A stretch of DNA of 64,000 nucleotides from Sphingomonadaceae bacterium 3R27E2-A (lineage in GTDB: Bacteria > Pseudomonadota > Alphaproteobacteria > Sphingomonadales > Sphingomonadaceae), in NCBI GenBank assembly GCA_005503165.1, contig SCNT01000018.1:1-64000 (forward strand), written 5' to 3'. The notes below the pieces were generated by a model. The model did no database searches. It was not told the origin of the DNA and saw only the letters and a list, made by a program, of their open reading frames with translations. Below, piece after piece: positions 1-8,888 of this stretch. The position numbers and the translations under genes are program-made. Every line of letters starts with the position of its first letter. The stretch's first letter is position 1.

Positions 1-381
1 GCCGTCGAAGCCGCACCCGAGCCCGAGGCACCGCCTGCACCGGTCGAACCGGCACCCCCGCCGCCCGCGGCCGCTGCGGAACCCGAGCCCGTCCAGGCTC
101 CGGCTCCGGCTCCGGCTCCGGCTGCCGCCAAGGCGGACAATCTGCAACTGATCAAGGGTCTCGGCCCCAAGCTCGCCGGCCTGCTCAACGGCCTCGGCGT
201 CACCAGCTTCCAGCAGATCGCCGACTGGACCGACGCCGATATCGCCGCGATCGACCCGCAGCTCGGCGCCTTCCAGGGCCGCATCGCCCGCGACAATTTC
301 GTCGACCAGGCCGGCTATCTCGCGCGCGGCGACAAGGCCGGGTTCGAAGCGAAATATGGCGCGCTGGGGGGCGAGCTTTAG
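1..381 (+). CDS. Helix-hairpin-helix domain protein, C-terminal part (5' end outside window)
   Basis: The reading frame is open from base 1 and stops at TAG 379-381, so the start lies upstream. About the first 43 visible residues are an Ala/Pro/Glu-rich low-complexity linker, including a PAPAPAPA run encoded by repeated gctccg units at about 97-122. The last ~80 residues form a compact domain beginning LQLIKGLGPKLAGLLNGLGV, which has the GxGxK/L hairpin pattern of helix-hairpin-helix domains found in small 'predicted 5' nuclease-like' proteins. Such proteins often have an N-terminal membrane anchor followed by a Pro-rich linker, but the anchor cannot be seen here. DNA binding is inferred from the fold only; no catalytic residues are visible. 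Confidence 0.75.
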   Translation, partial: AVEAAPEPEAPPAPVEPAPPPPAAAAEPEPVQAPAPAPAPAAAKADNLQLIKGLGPKLAGLLNGLGVTSFQQIADWTDADIAAIDPQLGAFQGRIARDNFVDQAGYLARGDKAGFEAKYGALGGEL

Positions 382-410
382 GGCTGGTACCGGGCGGAAG
401 CGGCCACCCT

Positions 411-556
411 AATCCTCCCTGTCGCGCAGCGATGGGGAGGGGGACCATGCGGAGCATGGTGGAGGGGCGGCGGCCTTGAACCGACGTTTCGGGCATCGGC
501 CCCTCCACCGCCCTTCGGGCGGTCCCCCTCCCCACGGCTTCGCCGCAGGGAGGATC
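411..556. repeat. Composite palindromic intergenic repeat, family R1, copy A
   Basis: The ends are inverted: aatcctccc at 411-419 against gggaggat near 548-555. Inside, ggggagggggacc is mirrored by ggtccccctcccc, and ggtggagggg by cccctccacc, with small hairpins (atgcggagcat; ccgcccttcgggcgg). A second copy at 30207-30346 carries the same modules in reverse order and orientation. No open frame in it looks coding. It behaves like a non-autonomous dispersed repeat and could fold as a long hairpin downstream of the preceding gene. Confidence 0.8.
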
Positions 557-788
557 AGGATCGTCCGCCCCGCACCCCAAAGCCGCCATTTCACTCCCGA
601 CGCCGCCCGCGCGAATTTTCCGCTGTCCTAATAAATTCGGCCGCGGTAGCGTTCCCGTTATGATCTCCCCGATCGCCTGCTTCGCTTCTGATCGTCGGCC
701 CGTCCCCGCCGTCGCGACGGGCCCAAAAGAAGGGGGACGTAGCGTGACCTTCGTGACCTTTGGAATAAAATTGCGCGATGCGAACCGC
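557..788. other. Gene-free stretch with stem-loop and 9-bp tandem duplication
   Basis: Nothing convincingly coding is seen between the repeat and the end of the minus-strand CNNM/CorC gene. It holds an 8-bp stem-loop (ggcccgtc 697-704 with gacgggcc 716-723), which may serve as a terminator although no T run follows on either strand. A perfect tandem copy of cgtgacctt lies at 743-751 and 752-760. The AT-rich taataaattc near 630 could be part of a promoter, but no partner hexamer is convincing. Confidence 0.5.
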
Positions 789-2114
789 CTATTCCGCGTC
801 CGAATCACCCCGCGGCTTGACGGCCTCGCTGACCAGCAATTTGTCGATCTTGCGCCCGTCCATGTCGACGATCTCGAAGCGCCAGCCGCGGTCGTTGAAC
901 ACTTCGCCTTCCTTGGGCAGGTGCTTCAGGATCGCGAGCGCATGGCCCGCGGCGGTCGCATAGTCGCGGTCTTCGCCGAGTTCGATGCCCAGCCGTTCGG
1001 CCATCTGATCGGCGGGCATCGACCCCGCGATCAGCAGGCTGCCGTCCTCGCGCTCGACGACGAAGGGCTCGCTGCCGATGTCCTGGTCCGACGCGAATTC
1101 GCCCGCGATCGCCGACAAGAGGTCGGCGGGGGTCACCAGCCCTTCGAAATGGCCATATTCGTCGTGGACGAGGAGCACCGGCACCTCGGCGGCGCGCAGA
1201 TTCTCCAGCGCGTCCATCGCGTCGATCTGGTCGTGGATCACCGCCGCGCGGCGCGTGAGCCGTTCGAGGTCGAGCGTCTCGCCGCGGAACAGCGCCCCCG
1301 CGATGTCGCGCGCCTGCACCACCCCGACGATGTCGTCGACCGAGCCGCGCGCCACGGGCAGGCGCGTGTGCGGGCTTTCGAGCAATTTGGCGCGCACCGC
1401 GTCGGCGTCCGCCGCGATGTCGATCCAGTCGACCTCGGTGCGCGGGGTCATCACCTCGCGCACCGGGCGGTCGGCGAGGCGCACCACGCCCGAGATGATC
1501 GCGCGCTCGCTTTCCTCGATCACCCCCGATTTCGACGCCTCGGCGACGATCAGGTGGAGCTCCTCGGCGGTCACCCGGTCCTCCGATTCGCGGCTCATGC
1601 CGAGCAGACGGAAGACCAGCCCCGAGCTGGCGTCGAGCAGCCATACGAGCGGCGCGGCGATGCGCGACAGCCACAGCATCGGCACCGCCATGACGACCGC
1701 GATGCGCTCGGGCGCGCGCAGCGCGAACTGCTTGGGCACCAGCTCGCCCGCGATCAGCGAGACATAGGTGGTCACCGCGATCACGATCGCAAAGCCGATA
1801 TTTTCGGCGGCGTCGGGATCGAGCCCCAGATAGGCCTCGAGCCGCTGGGCGACGGGTCCGCCGAGGCTCGCGCCCGAATAGGCGCCGGTGAGCACCCCGA
1901 TCAGCGTGATGCCGACCTGCACCGTCGAGAGGAAGCGGCCGGGATCGGAAGCGAGCCGGCGCGCGATCGCGGCGCCGCGGCTGCCGCGCTTTTCGGCCGC
2001 CTGCAGCCGCGGGTCGCGCGACGAGACGATGGCCAGTTCGGACATGGCGAAGACGCCGTTGAGAAGGACGAGGATCGCGATGATCACGACGTCGCCCCAT
2101 GGGAAAGGGCTCAT
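789..2114 (-). CDS. CNNM/CorC-type transporter-associated protein (HlyC/CorC 'hemolysin family')
   Basis: A 441-residue protein with the family's usual three parts. The N-terminal DUF21/CNNM membrane domain begins with a hydrophobic segment after MSPFPWGDVVII and has further helices to about residue 190. A CBS-domain pair follows (EVMTPRTEVDWID, then VVQARDIAG and VPVLLVHDEYGHFEGLVT). The C-terminal CorC_HlyC domain includes AGHALAIL. Family members act in the inner membrane in Mg2+/Co2+ homeostasis; true haemolysin activity is not expected. An in-frame start 35 residues upstream exists, but the extra residues look like read-through of promoter DNA, so MSPFP was chosen. It is transcribed divergently from the OmpA lipoprotein gene. 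Confidence 0.87.
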   Translation of the reverse strand: MSPFPWGDVVIIAILVLLNGVFAMSELAIVSSRDPRLQAAEKRGSRGAAIARRLASDPGRFLSTVQVGITLIGVLTGAYSGASLGGPVAQRLEAYLGLDPDAAENIGFAIVIAVTTYVSLIAGELVPKQFALRAPERIAVVMAVPMLWLSRIAAPLVWLLDASSGLVFRLLGMSRESEDRVTAEELHLIVAEASKSGVIEESERAIISGVVRLADRPVREVMTPRTEVDWIDIAADADAVRAKLLESPHTRLPVARGSVDDIVGVVQARDIAGALFRGETLDLERLTRRAAVIHDQIDAMDALENLRAAEVPVLLVHDEYGHFEGLVTPADLLSAIAGEFASDQDIGSEPFVVEREDGSLLIAGSMPADQMAERLGIELGEDRDYATAAGHALAILKHLPKEGEVFNDRGWRFEIVDMDGRKIDKLLVSEAVKPRGDSDAE

Positions 2115-2339
2115 CGGGCGGTTGGACGGCGCGGTGGCGCCCGGCCCCTGTCGGTCTGGGTCATGGCCATTCCTATAGGCGAAAGATCGCGCGCCGCACA
2201 ATGGGCAGGAAGGGGCCACGACCGCGCTTCGCTCAGGGCGCGTTCAGGCGCCGGATGGAACCAGAGCGGCGGCCGGATGTTATCGGCACATTGCATGCGC
2301 GGCCGGGACCAGCCGGCCGAAACGAAAAGGGAGCGCACC

Positions 2340-3029
2340 ATGAAAACCGCATCGATCAGACTCGCCGCGCTGGCGGGCATCGCCGCCCTGGGCCTGTCGG
2401 CCTGCGTCACCGACCCGGTGACCGGCGAGAAGAAGATTTCGAAGGCCGCGATCGGCGGCGTCGGCGGCGCGCTCGGCGGCTATCTGCTCGGCGACCTGAT
2501 CGGCGGCAAGAACAGCCGCACCGAGGAAATCGTCGGCGCCGGCATCGGCGCGGTCGCGGGCGCGGGCGTCGGTTACTATATGGACCAGCAGGAAAAGAAA
2601 TTGCGCGAGCGCACCGCGGGCACCGGCATCGACGTCGAGCGCCAGGGCGACCAGCTGGTGCTCAACATGCCCGGCGACGTGACCTTCGACTACAACAGCG
2701 CGCTCGTGAAATCGCAGTTCCGCAGCGCGCTCGACAATGTCGCCGCGACCCTCGCCGAATATCCGTCGACCTATATCGACGTCTATGGCCACACCGATTC
2801 GACGGGCAGCGACAGCTATAACCAGGGCCTGTCCGAACGCCGCGCCGCGTCGGTCGCCGACTATCTCGCCGGCCGCGGCATCCAGCGCGCGCGCATGGCG
2901 ACGATGGGCTTCGGCGAATCGCAGCTCAAATGCGCGCCCGAACGCAGCGAGGCCGATTATCAGTGCAACCGCCGCGTCGAGATCCGCATCGCCCCGGTGA
3001 CGCAGAACGACGTGAACGCCGCGCGGTAA
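2340..3029 (+). CDS. OmpA-family outer-membrane lipoprotein (YiaD-like)
   Basis: 229 residues. A lipoprotein signal ends in LSAC, with Cys22 as the predicted acylated residue. Two glycine-zipper stretches follow (about 37-56 and 63-81) that could insert in or pack on the membrane. From about residue 105 there is an OmpA-like peptidoglycan-binding domain: TFDYNSALVK, then YGHTDSTGSDSYNQGLSERR and a final RRVEIRI. The protein probably links outer membrane to peptidoglycan. The ATG at 2340 is preceded by a gggag Shine-Dalgarno; the much longer upstream in-frame extension runs antisense through the neighbouring gene and lacks signal-peptide character, so it was rejected. Confidence 0.92.
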   Translation: MKTASIRLAALAGIAALGLSACVTDPVTGEKKISKAAIGGVGGALGGYLLGDLIGGKNSRTEEIVGAGIGAVAGAGVGYYMDQQEKKLRERTAGTGIDVERQGDQLVLNMPGDVTFDYNSALVKSQFRSALDNVAATLAEYPSTYIDVYGHTDSTGSDSYNQGLSERRAASVADYLAGRGIQRARMATMGFGESQLKCAPERSEADYQCNRRVEIRIAPVTQNDVNAAR

Positions 3030-3054
3030 GGCTATTTTCCGGCTGACGCCGGAA

Positions 3055-3136
3055 GCGGCACCGGCCCGCTCCCCCGCCCGGCCTCCCGAACATGGTACCC
3101 TCTGGGAGGCCGGGTGGGGGAGCGGGCCGGTGCCGC
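3055..3136. repeat. GC-rich palindromic repeat, family R2, copy A
   Basis: A near-perfect hairpin: gcggcaccggcccgctcccc at 3055 is mirrored by the arm ending ggccggtgccgc at 3136, with a short loop around aacatggtaccct. Accessory small palindromes lie on both sides (ttccggctgacgccggaa; ttccgcaaagcggaa). It sits between convergent genes (OmpA lipoprotein and marC), a position suited to a bidirectional terminator. A close relative is at 15766-15843. Confidence 0.8.
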
Positions 3137-3161
3137 CGCTTTCCGCAAAGCGGAAAGCCGA

Positions 3162-3788
3162 TCAAGCCAGGTTGAAGCTGGCCTTGACCCCGTCGATCAC
3201 GAACTGCGCCGCCAGCGCCGCGAGCAGCACGCCGAGCAGCCGCGTGATCACCGCCTCGCCCTTGTTGCCGATCAGCCGCATCAGCGGTCCCGCCGCCAGC
3301 AAGGCGGCGAGCGTCAGCAGCAGCACGAGCAGCAGCGCGCCGAAGATCACGAAGGCGCGGTCGAGCCCGCTGTTCTGCGACACGAGCAGCATCACCGAAG
3401 CGATCGAGCCCGGCCCCGCGAGCATCGGCATCGCCATCGGGAAGACCGACACATCCTCGACCTCGGGGGTCGCCTTGACCTTTTCGGCGCGCTGTTCGCG
3501 GCGTTCGGTGCGCTTCTCGAACACCATGTCGATCGCGATGATGAACAGCATCAGCCCGCCCGCGATGCGGAAGCTGTCGAGGTCGATGTGGAGGAAGCTG
3601 AGCAACGCCTCGCCGAACATCGCGAAAAAGACGAGGATGCCGCCCGCGATGATCGTCGCGCGGATCGCCATCGAACGCCGCTGCGCCGCGCTGGCGCCCG
3701 AGGTCAGGCTGGCATAGATCGGCGCGCAGCCCGGCGGATCGATGACCACGAAAAGCGTGACGAAGGCCGAGATGAAGAGGTCGATCAC
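3162..3788 (-). CDS. MarC-family integral membrane protein
   Basis: 208 residues, mostly hydrophobic, with about six membrane segments. Hallmarks include FVVIDPPGCAPIY near the N-terminus, GGLMLFIIAIDMVF in the middle and VFPMAMPMLAGPGSIASVML, the conserved P-x-AGPG region of the MarC/NAAT family. The biochemical role of MarC proteins is unsettled; early links to multiple antibiotic resistance were not upheld. GTG at 3786-3788 was chosen as start because it forms a GTGA overlap with the upstream gene's stop, implying translational coupling, and it begins directly with the first membrane helix (VIDLFISAF). It is last in the six-gene minus-strand operon. Confidence 0.88.
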   Translation of the reverse strand: MIDLFISAFVTLFVVIDPPGCAPIYASLTSGASAAQRRSMAIRATIIAGGILVFFAMFGEALLSFLHIDLDSFRIAGGLMLFIIAIDMVFEKRTERREQRAEKVKATPEVEDVSVFPMAMPMLAGPGSIASVMLLVSQNSGLDRAFVIFGALLLVLLLTLAALLAAGPLMRLIGNKGEAVITRLLGVLLAALAAQFVIDGVKASFNLA

Positions 3789-4456
3789 GGCTTCTTGGGC
3801 GCCGCGACCCGGTCGTCGATCACCGGCTGCATCGCGCTGCCGTCCCACAGGCGGATGGTGATGCGCCGCGCGCCGTCGGGGCGGACGACCGAGGTCCAGC
3901 TCAGCGTCTGGTCGGGCGACAGGCCGACGGCGCGATCCTCACCCTCAACGCCCGCATCGAGCGCGACGCCGGGACGCGTGCCGCACGCCGCCTGCTCCGA
4001 ATCGATGAAGTCGGGCGCTTCGCGCGGCGTCGTCAGCTCGTCGCCATGGTCGAGCGTCCACAGCGTCTTGCCGGTCTTGGGATCGCGCAGCCACACGGTG
4101 GTGAAATAGCCGTGTCCCGGCCCCTTCTGCCACGCGCCGGTGGTGACGCCGACATTGCCGTCGCAGCTGACGTAGACCGCGTGCGGCTGCCATTTGACCG
4201 CCTCGGCGGGATCCTTTTGCGACCGCAGCCAGTCGCGCGCCTTCACCCGCTGCGGCACGAACATCACGGCGTCGGGCGCCGACGTCTCGCGGAACGCCGT
4301 CCATTGCCCCTTTTCCTGCGCGAGCCGCGCAAAAGCGATCTCGGCGGCGACGAAGCCGCTGGGATTGGGGCCGAGCGGACGACCCCGGATATTGTCGGGC
4401 TGGCCCGCGCAACCGGCGAGCGCGAGCGCGAGCGGGACGGCGAGCAGCAGGCGCAT
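3785..4456 (-). CDS. Lipoprotein with NTF2/DUF4440-like character
   Basis: 223 residues. The signal [16 protein letters not shown] places the lipidated Cys at 16. Motifs such as GFVAAEIAFARLAQEKGQWTAFRE and APDAVMFVP are typical of SnoaL/DUF4440-like NTF2-fold proteins that form a small hydrophobic cavity; no catalytic role can be assigned. The start ATG overlaps the folD stop by one base (TAATG), and a GGAGG stretch lies just upstream within the folD end. The stop overlaps the marC start. Probably a periplasm-facing accessory lipoprotein, function unknown. Confidence 0.75.
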   Translation of the reverse strand: MRLLLAVPLALALAGCAGQPDNIRGRPLGPNPSGFVAAEIAFARLAQEKGQWTAFRETSAPDAVMFVPQRVKARDWLRSQKDPAEAVKWQPHAVYVSCDGNVGVTTGAWQKGPGHGYFTTVWLRDPKTGKTLWTLDHGDELTTPREAPDFIDSEQAACGTRPGVALDAGVEGEDRAVGLSPDQTLSWTSVVRPDGARRITIRLWDGSAMQPVIDDRVAAPKKP

Positions 4457-5352
4457 TAGAAACCCTCCGGATCGGCGAGCCCGGCGCGACGATGCGCGGC
4501 GACGAGCGTGTTGCGCAGCAGGCAGGCGATGGTCATCGGCCCGACGCCGCCGGGAACCGGCGTGATCGCCGAGGCGAGCGGCAGCACCGAGGCATAATCG
4601 ACGTCGCCGACCAGCCGCCCCTTCGCTTCGCCCGCCGCGGGCGCGAGTCGGTTGATGCCGACGTCGACGACCACGGCGCCCGGCTTGATCCAGTCGCCCT
4701 TGACCATCTCGGCGCGGCCGACCGCGGCGACGACGATATCGGCGCGGCGGACGATTTCGGCGAGGTTTTTGGTGCGGCTGTGCGCCATGGTGACGGTTGC
4801 ATTGGCGCCGAGCAGCAGCGCCGCCATCGGCTTGCCGACGAGGATCGAGCGACCGATCACCACCGCATCCTTGCCCGACAGATCGCCGAGGCGGTCCTCG
4901 AGCAGCAGCAGGCAGCCATAGGGGGTGCAGGGCACCATGCCAGGGATGCCGAGCGCGAGGCGCCCGGCGCTGACCGGGGTCAGCCCGTCGACATCCTTGT
5001 CGGGATCGATCGTCGCGACCGCCGCCTGCTCGTCGAGATGGCCGGGGAGCGGGAGTTGCAGCAGGATGCCGTCGACCGCTTCGTCGGCGTTGAGCGTGGC
5101 GAGCAGGCTTTCCACTTCGGCCTGCGTCGCGGTGACGGGCAGGCGGTGCTCGAAGCTCGCCATGCCGGCGGCCACGGTCGCCTTGCCCTTCGAGCCGACG
5201 TAGACCGCGCTCGCCGGATCGTCGCCGACGAGCACCACCGCAAGCCCCGGCACGCGCCCGGTCGCGGCTGCGAACGCCGGCACCGCGTCGGCGATGCGTT
5301 CGCGCAGCCCGGCAGCGAAGGCCTTGCCGTCGATGACATGCGCGTCGCTCAT
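4456..5352 (-). CDS. folD: Bifunctional methylenetetrahydrofolate dehydrogenase/cyclohydrolase FolD
   Basis: 298 residues, the normal family length. It interconverts 5,10-methylene-THF and 10-formyl-THF in the cytosol, supplying one-carbon units for purines, formyl-Met and thymidylate. Signature features are the YVGSKGKA motif with catalytic Lys55, [12 protein letters not shown], the Rossmann motif [15 protein letters not shown], and the C-terminal [11 protein letters not shown]. It lies four bases after the yggT stop and one base overlapping the following lipoprotein gene, so it is an internal gene of the operon. Confidence 0.97.
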   Translation of the reverse strand: MSDAHVIDGKAFAAGLRERIADAVPAFAAATGRVPGLAVVLVGDDPASAVYVGSKGKATVAAGMASFEHRLPVTATQAEVESLLATLNADEAVDGILLQLPLPGHLDEQAAVATIDPDKDVDGLTPVSAGRLALGIPGMVPCTPYGCLLLLEDRLGDLSGKDAVVIGRSILVGKPMAALLLGANATVTMAHSRTKNLAEIVRRADIVVAAVGRAEMVKGDWIKPGAVVVDVGINRLAPAAGEAKGRLVGDVDYASVLPLASAITPVPGGVGPMTIACLLRNTLVAAHRRAGLADPEGF

Positions 5353-5356
5353 CGGA

Positions 5357-5665
5357 TCAGATCAGCCCCGCATCGATGCCGACGGTATAGAGATAACGCA
5401 GCACCGGGCCCTGGAGGATCGCGATCAGGATCAACACGACGATCGGGGTCAGGTCGATGCCGCCGAAATCGGGCATGATGCGCCGGATCGGGCGATAGAG
5501 CGGTTCGGTGATGCGTTCGAGCACCAGCCACAGCTGGCGCACAAACTCATTGTGGGTGTTGATCACGTTGAACGCGAGCAGCCACGACATCACCGCCTGG
5601 ACGATGATGATCCACCACAGGATGTTGAGGAGCATCGAGAGGATCTGCAGGATCATCAAATACAT
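5357..5665 (-). CDS. YggT-family membrane protein
   Basis: 102 residues with two hydrophobic stretches (about 3-30 and 75-95) separated by the conserved cytoplasmic segment [25 protein letters not shown], the signature of the YggT/YlmG family. Relatives have been tied to membrane organisation and, in chloroplasts, nucleoid distribution; the bacterial role is not settled. A GGAG Shine-Dalgarno lies six bases before the ATG. It sits between argB and folD in the operon. Confidence 0.9.
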   Translation of the reverse strand: MYLMILQILSMLLNILWWIIIVQAVMSWLLAFNVINTHNEFVRQLWLVLERITEPLYRPIRRIMPDFGGIDLTPIVVLILIAILQGPVLRYLYTVGIDAGLI

Positions 5666-5697
5666 TGGGAACTCCGGCCGAAAGGTCGAGGGATAGC

Positions 5698-6594
5698 TTA
5701 GCGATGAATGAGCGTGCCCGCACCCCGTGCGGTGAAAATTTCGAGCAGCATCGCGTGGGGGACGCGCCCGTCAAGGATGACCGCGGCCTCGACCCCGGCA
5801 TCGACCGCGGCGACGCAGGTCTCGACCTTGGGGATCATGCCGCCGGTGATCGTCTCGTCGGCCTTGAGCGCGTCGATCGCGGCGCGGTCGAGATCGGTCA
5901 GGAGATTCTTGTCCTTGTCGAGCACCCCCGCGACGTCGGTGAGCAGGAAGAAGCGCTTCGCCCCCAGCGCGCCCGCGATCGCCCCCGCCATCGTGTCGGC
6001 GTTGATATTATAGGTCGCGCCGTCGGCGCCGAGCGCGACCGGCGCCACCACCGGGATAAAATTGTCATTGGTCAGGTTCCTGAGGATCGTCGGGTCGACC
6101 GCGACGGGTTCGCCGACGAAGCCCAGGTCGACGTGGCGCTCGATCCCCGAATTGGGGTCGGGTTCGGTCCGGCCGACCTTTTCGGCGAGCACCAGATTGG
6201 CGTCCTTGCCCGAAATGCCGACCGCGCGGCCGCCGAGCGCCGCGATCCAGCTGACGATTTCCTTGTTGATCTTGCCCGCGAGGACCATCTCGGCGACCTC
6301 GGCGGTCGCGGCGTCGGTAACGCGCAGCCCGCCGACGAAGGTCGATTCGATCCCGAGCTGCTTCAGCATCGCGCCGATCTGCGGCCCGCCGCCGTGGACG
6401 ACCACGGGGTTGATGCCCACCGCCTTCAGCAGCACGACATCCTCGGCAAAGTCGCGTTGCGCCTCGGGATCGCCCATCGCATGGCCGCCATATTTGATCA
6501 CGAAGGTCTGGCCGGCGTAGCGCTGCAAATAGGGCAAGGCCTCGACGAGCGTTTCGGCCTTCGCGAGCATCGCGGGATCGGGGGCGTGACTCAT
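5698..6594 (-). CDS. argB: Acetylglutamate kinase ArgB
   Basis: 298 residues of the amino-acid kinase fold. It phosphorylates N-acetyl-L-glutamate, the second and usually arginine-feedback-controlled step of arginine synthesis. Landmarks: [11 protein letters not shown] (nucleotide-binding Lys), [11 protein letters not shown] (substrate loop), [20 protein letters not shown], and [12 protein letters not shown] near the C-terminus. [14 protein letters not shown] at 6594 was selected because it gives an ATGA overlap with the upstream transporter gene; any longer reading runs antisense-like through that gene's other frame. Confidence 0.97.
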   Translation of the reverse strand: MSHAPDPAMLAKAETLVEALPYLQRYAGQTFVIKYGGHAMGDPEAQRDFAEDVVLLKAVGINPVVVHGGGPQIGAMLKQLGIESTFVGGLRVTDAATAEVAEMVLAGKINKEIVSWIAALGGRAVGISGKDANLVLAEKVGRTEPDPNSGIERHVDLGFVGEPVAVDPTILRNLTNDNFIPVVAPVALGADGATYNINADTMAGAIAGALGAKRFFLLTDVAGVLDKDKNLLTDLDRAAIDALKADETITGGMIPKVETCVAAVDAGVEAAVILDGRVPHAMLLEIFTARGAGTLIHR

Positions 6595-7271
6595 GCCGCC
6601 ACCTGCTTGGCATCGAGGCTCCGCCCGAGCGCGACCAGCCCGGTTATCACGAAGGGAATCACGAGGATCGACAGCACGACCTTCGCCAGCATCTGCCCGC
6701 CCATCAGGTTCGCGATCGGGAAGACGCCGTAGAAGGCGATGGTGACGAACAGCAAGGTGTCGACGATCTGGCTGAGCGCGCTGGCGATCGCTCCGCGGAT
6801 CGCGAGCCAGGTCGACCCCGTCCCCGCACCCTCCCGTCCGCGCAGCTTCGAAAAGATCGTGACGTTCAGGAACTGCGAGGTGCCGTAAGCGACGATCCCC
6901 GCCGCCATCAGACGGGGGCTTTGGCCGAGGATCGTATGAAAGGAATCGAGGATTTTCGGGTCCATCTTGGGCGATGCGGGCAGAGCCAAGACCAACGATG
7001 TCAGCAATATGGAAATAATCAGCGGCACAAAGCCCCAAAGCACCAGCCTGTTCGCCGTGCCCTGCCCGTGCAGTTCGGCCACCGCGCTGGAAATCGCAAC
7101 GAGCAGCAGAAACGCGAAAATCCCCGCCTCGACCGCGAGCCAGCCGCCGAGCGCGACCTGCTTGTTGCCGAGCACCCCGGCGAGCACGACCATGCCGCCA
7201 TAGATGATCGTGAACAGGAAGAGCGAGGGCGAGAGCGTGCGCGGCAGCGCCGTCGATGAGGTATCGGTCAT
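6591..7271 (-). CDS. VUT-family (YhhQ/QueT-type) queuosine-precursor transporter
   Basis: 226 residues with about six membrane helices. The core includes [25 protein letters not shown]-like segment [20 protein letters not shown] and [20 protein letters not shown], the conserved vitamin-uptake-transporter pattern seen in YhhQ, which takes up queuosine precursors such as preQ0/preQ1. Substrate assignment here is by family only. It is first in the operon, divergent from the CNT transporter gene, and overlaps argB by four bases. The gluQ gene 9 kb away is a second queuosine-related gene in the window. Confidence 0.82.
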   Translation of the reverse strand: MTDTSSTALPRTLSPSLFLFTIIYGGMVVLAGVLGNKQVALGGWLAVEAGIFAFLLLVAISSAVAELHGQGTANRLVLWGFVPLIISILLTSLVLALPASPKMDPKILDSFHTILGQSPRLMAAGIVAYGTSQFLNVTIFSKLRGREGAGTGSTWLAIRGAIASALSQIVDTLLFVTIAFYGVFPIANLMGGQMLAKVVLSILVIPFVITGLVALGRSLDAKQVAA

Positions 7272-7397
7272 GCCGCCCGATAGTCGGTTTTACGGATGCT
7301 GGAAAGTCCGAGAAGCGCGGCTCGCCGCGCAGCCCTTGCCCCGCCGCCAAAGCCCGCTAGACAGACGCAAATAAATTGCGGGGGACGCACAGCTATT

Positions 7398-8786
7398 ATG
7401 GAAAGCCTGATCGGTCTGCTCGGCATCGTCGCATTGCTTGCGATCGCCGTGCTGTTTTCGTCGAACCGCCGCTGGATCCGGCCGCGCGTCGTCGTGCCCG
7501 CCTTCCTGCTCCAGGCAGGGTTCGCAATCCTGGTGCTCGGCACGCCGTGGGGCCGCCGCATCATCGGGGCGATGTCAACCGGGGTGTCGAACCTTTTGAG
7601 CTATGCCGACGAGGGCACGAAATTCCTGTTCGGCGAAGTGCTGACCCAGCCGCCCTATGGCAAGGCGGTGTTTGCGATCGGCGCGCTGCCGGTGATCGTC
7701 TTCTTCGCCTCGCTGATCTCGGTCCTCTATTATCTGGGCGTGATGCAGCAGATCATCAAATGGGTCGGCGGCGGCATCCAGCAGATCACCGGGGTGACCA
7801 AGGTCGAGAGCCTGGGCGCCGCGGCGAACATTTTCGTCGGGCAGAGCGAGAGCCCGCTGGTCATCCGGCCCTATCTTGCGGGGCTGACCCCGTCGCAGCT
7901 GTTCACCATCATGACCGTCGGCATGGCGGGGGTCGCGGGCACCATTCTCGGCGCCTACGCGGGGATGATCGGCGAGCATCTGCTCCCCTATCTGCTCGCG
8001 GCGAGCTTCATGTCGGCACCCGGCGGCATCCTGATGGCCAAGATCATGATGCCCGACGATCCCAAGGACATCGGGATCGAGCCGATCGTGATGCCCGAGG
8101 CGAGCCACGACGAGGAAAAGCCCGCGAACATCATCATGGCGGCGGCGCAGGGCGCGCAGACCGGCGTCAAGCTGGCGGTCGCGGTCGGCGCGATGGTGCT
8201 GGCCTTCGTCGCGCTGGTCGCGCTCGCCAACGGCCTGCTCGCCGGGATCGGCGGCTGGTTCGATGTCGAGGGCCTCTCGTTCCAGTCGATCATCGGCCAG
8301 ATCTTCCGCCCGGTGATGTGGCTGATGGGGGTGCCCTGGTCCGAATCGGACGCGGTCGGCGCCTTGTTCGGCAGCAAGATCGTGCTCAACGAATTCGTCG
8401 CCTTCATCGACCTCGGCAATATGCAGAAGGCGGGCGGGCTGTCGCCGGTGTCGATCGCCATCGGCACCTTTGCCTTGTGCGGTTTCGCCAATTTCAGCTC
8501 GATCGCGATCCAGATGGCGGTCACCGGCAGCCTCGCCCCGAACCAGCGGCCGATGATCGCCAAGCTGGGGCTGAAGGCGCTGCTCGCGGGCAGCCTGTCG
8601 AACCTGATGTCGGCGGCGCTCGCCGGGCTGATCCTGAGCGTGACGCCGCCATTGACGATGCCGGAGGACAAGGTGCCCGTCGCGGCGCCCGCGACGGCGC
8701 CCGCCGCCGCTCCTCCGGCTGACGAACCGGCGCCGGTTGCCCCTGCGCCCGCCGATGCGGCAACGACGGCGCCCAGGCAGCCCTGA
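7398..8786 (+). CDS. Concentrative nucleoside transporter (CNT/NupC family)
   Basis: 462 residues with many membrane segments. The family signature is clear: ANIFVGQSESPLVIRPYL, FTIMTVGMAGVAGTILGAY, GSKIVLNEFVAFIDLG and CGFANFSSIAIQ. CNT proteins import nucleosides with H+ or Na+. The last ~40 residues form an Ala/Pro-rich tail (AAPATAPAAAPPADEPAP) that is unusual for the family and probably disordered. ATG at 7398 begins a hydrophobic helix; the upstream 34 in-frame codons are basic, low-complexity and lack a ribosome site. It is transcribed divergently from the VUT transporter. Confidence 0.93.
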   Translation: MESLIGLLGIVALLAIAVLFSSNRRWIRPRVVVPAFLLQAGFAILVLGTPWGRRIIGAMSTGVSNLLSYADEGTKFLFGEVLTQPPYGKAVFAIGALPVIVFFASLISVLYYLGVMQQIIKWVGGGIQQITGVTKVESLGAAANIFVGQSESPLVIRPYLAGLTPSQLFTIMTVGMAGVAGTILGAYAGMIGEHLLPYLLAASFMSAPGGILMAKIMMPDDPKDIGIEPIVMPEASHDEEKPANIIMAAAQGAQTGVKLAVAVGAMVLAFVALVALANGLLAGIGGWFDVEGLSFQSIIGQIFRPVMWLMGVPWSESDAVGALFGSKIVLNEFVAFIDLGNMQKAGGLSPVSIAIGTFALCGFANFSSIAIQMAVTGSLAPNQRPMIAKLGLKALLAGSLSNLMSAALAGLILSVTPPLTMPEDKVPVAAPATAPAAAPPADEPAPVAPAPADAATTAPRQP

Positions 8787-8812
8787 TCGGCGGGGGCCCT
8801 ACGTCGATGATA

Positions 8813-8840
8813 TTTGCGCGCTTTCCTTGCATGCTATAAA
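8813..8840 (+). promoter_or_regulatory. Possible promoter of the crystallin-like gene
   Basis: tttgcg at 8813-8818 and tataaa at 8835-8840 are separated by 16 bases, followed about 49 bases later by the TTG start of the secreted protein. The TATAAA is conspicuous in this GC-rich setting. No experimental support. Confidence 0.35.
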
Positions 8841-8888
8841 CTCGGCTTCAGCAACGAGTCTCCGGGTCGCAGCAGCAGGGAGAACGTT

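Noticed and set aside
97..122. Tandem gctccg units as a possible variable-number repeat
   Set aside because: It encodes an ordinary Pro-Ala linker in frame; only about four units, with no sign of instability.
660..2339. Long upstream in-frame extension of the OmpA lipoprotein gene
   Set aside because: It runs antisense across the CNNM/CorC gene and would bury a perfect lipoprotein signal peptide; the ATG at 2340 has its own ribosome site.
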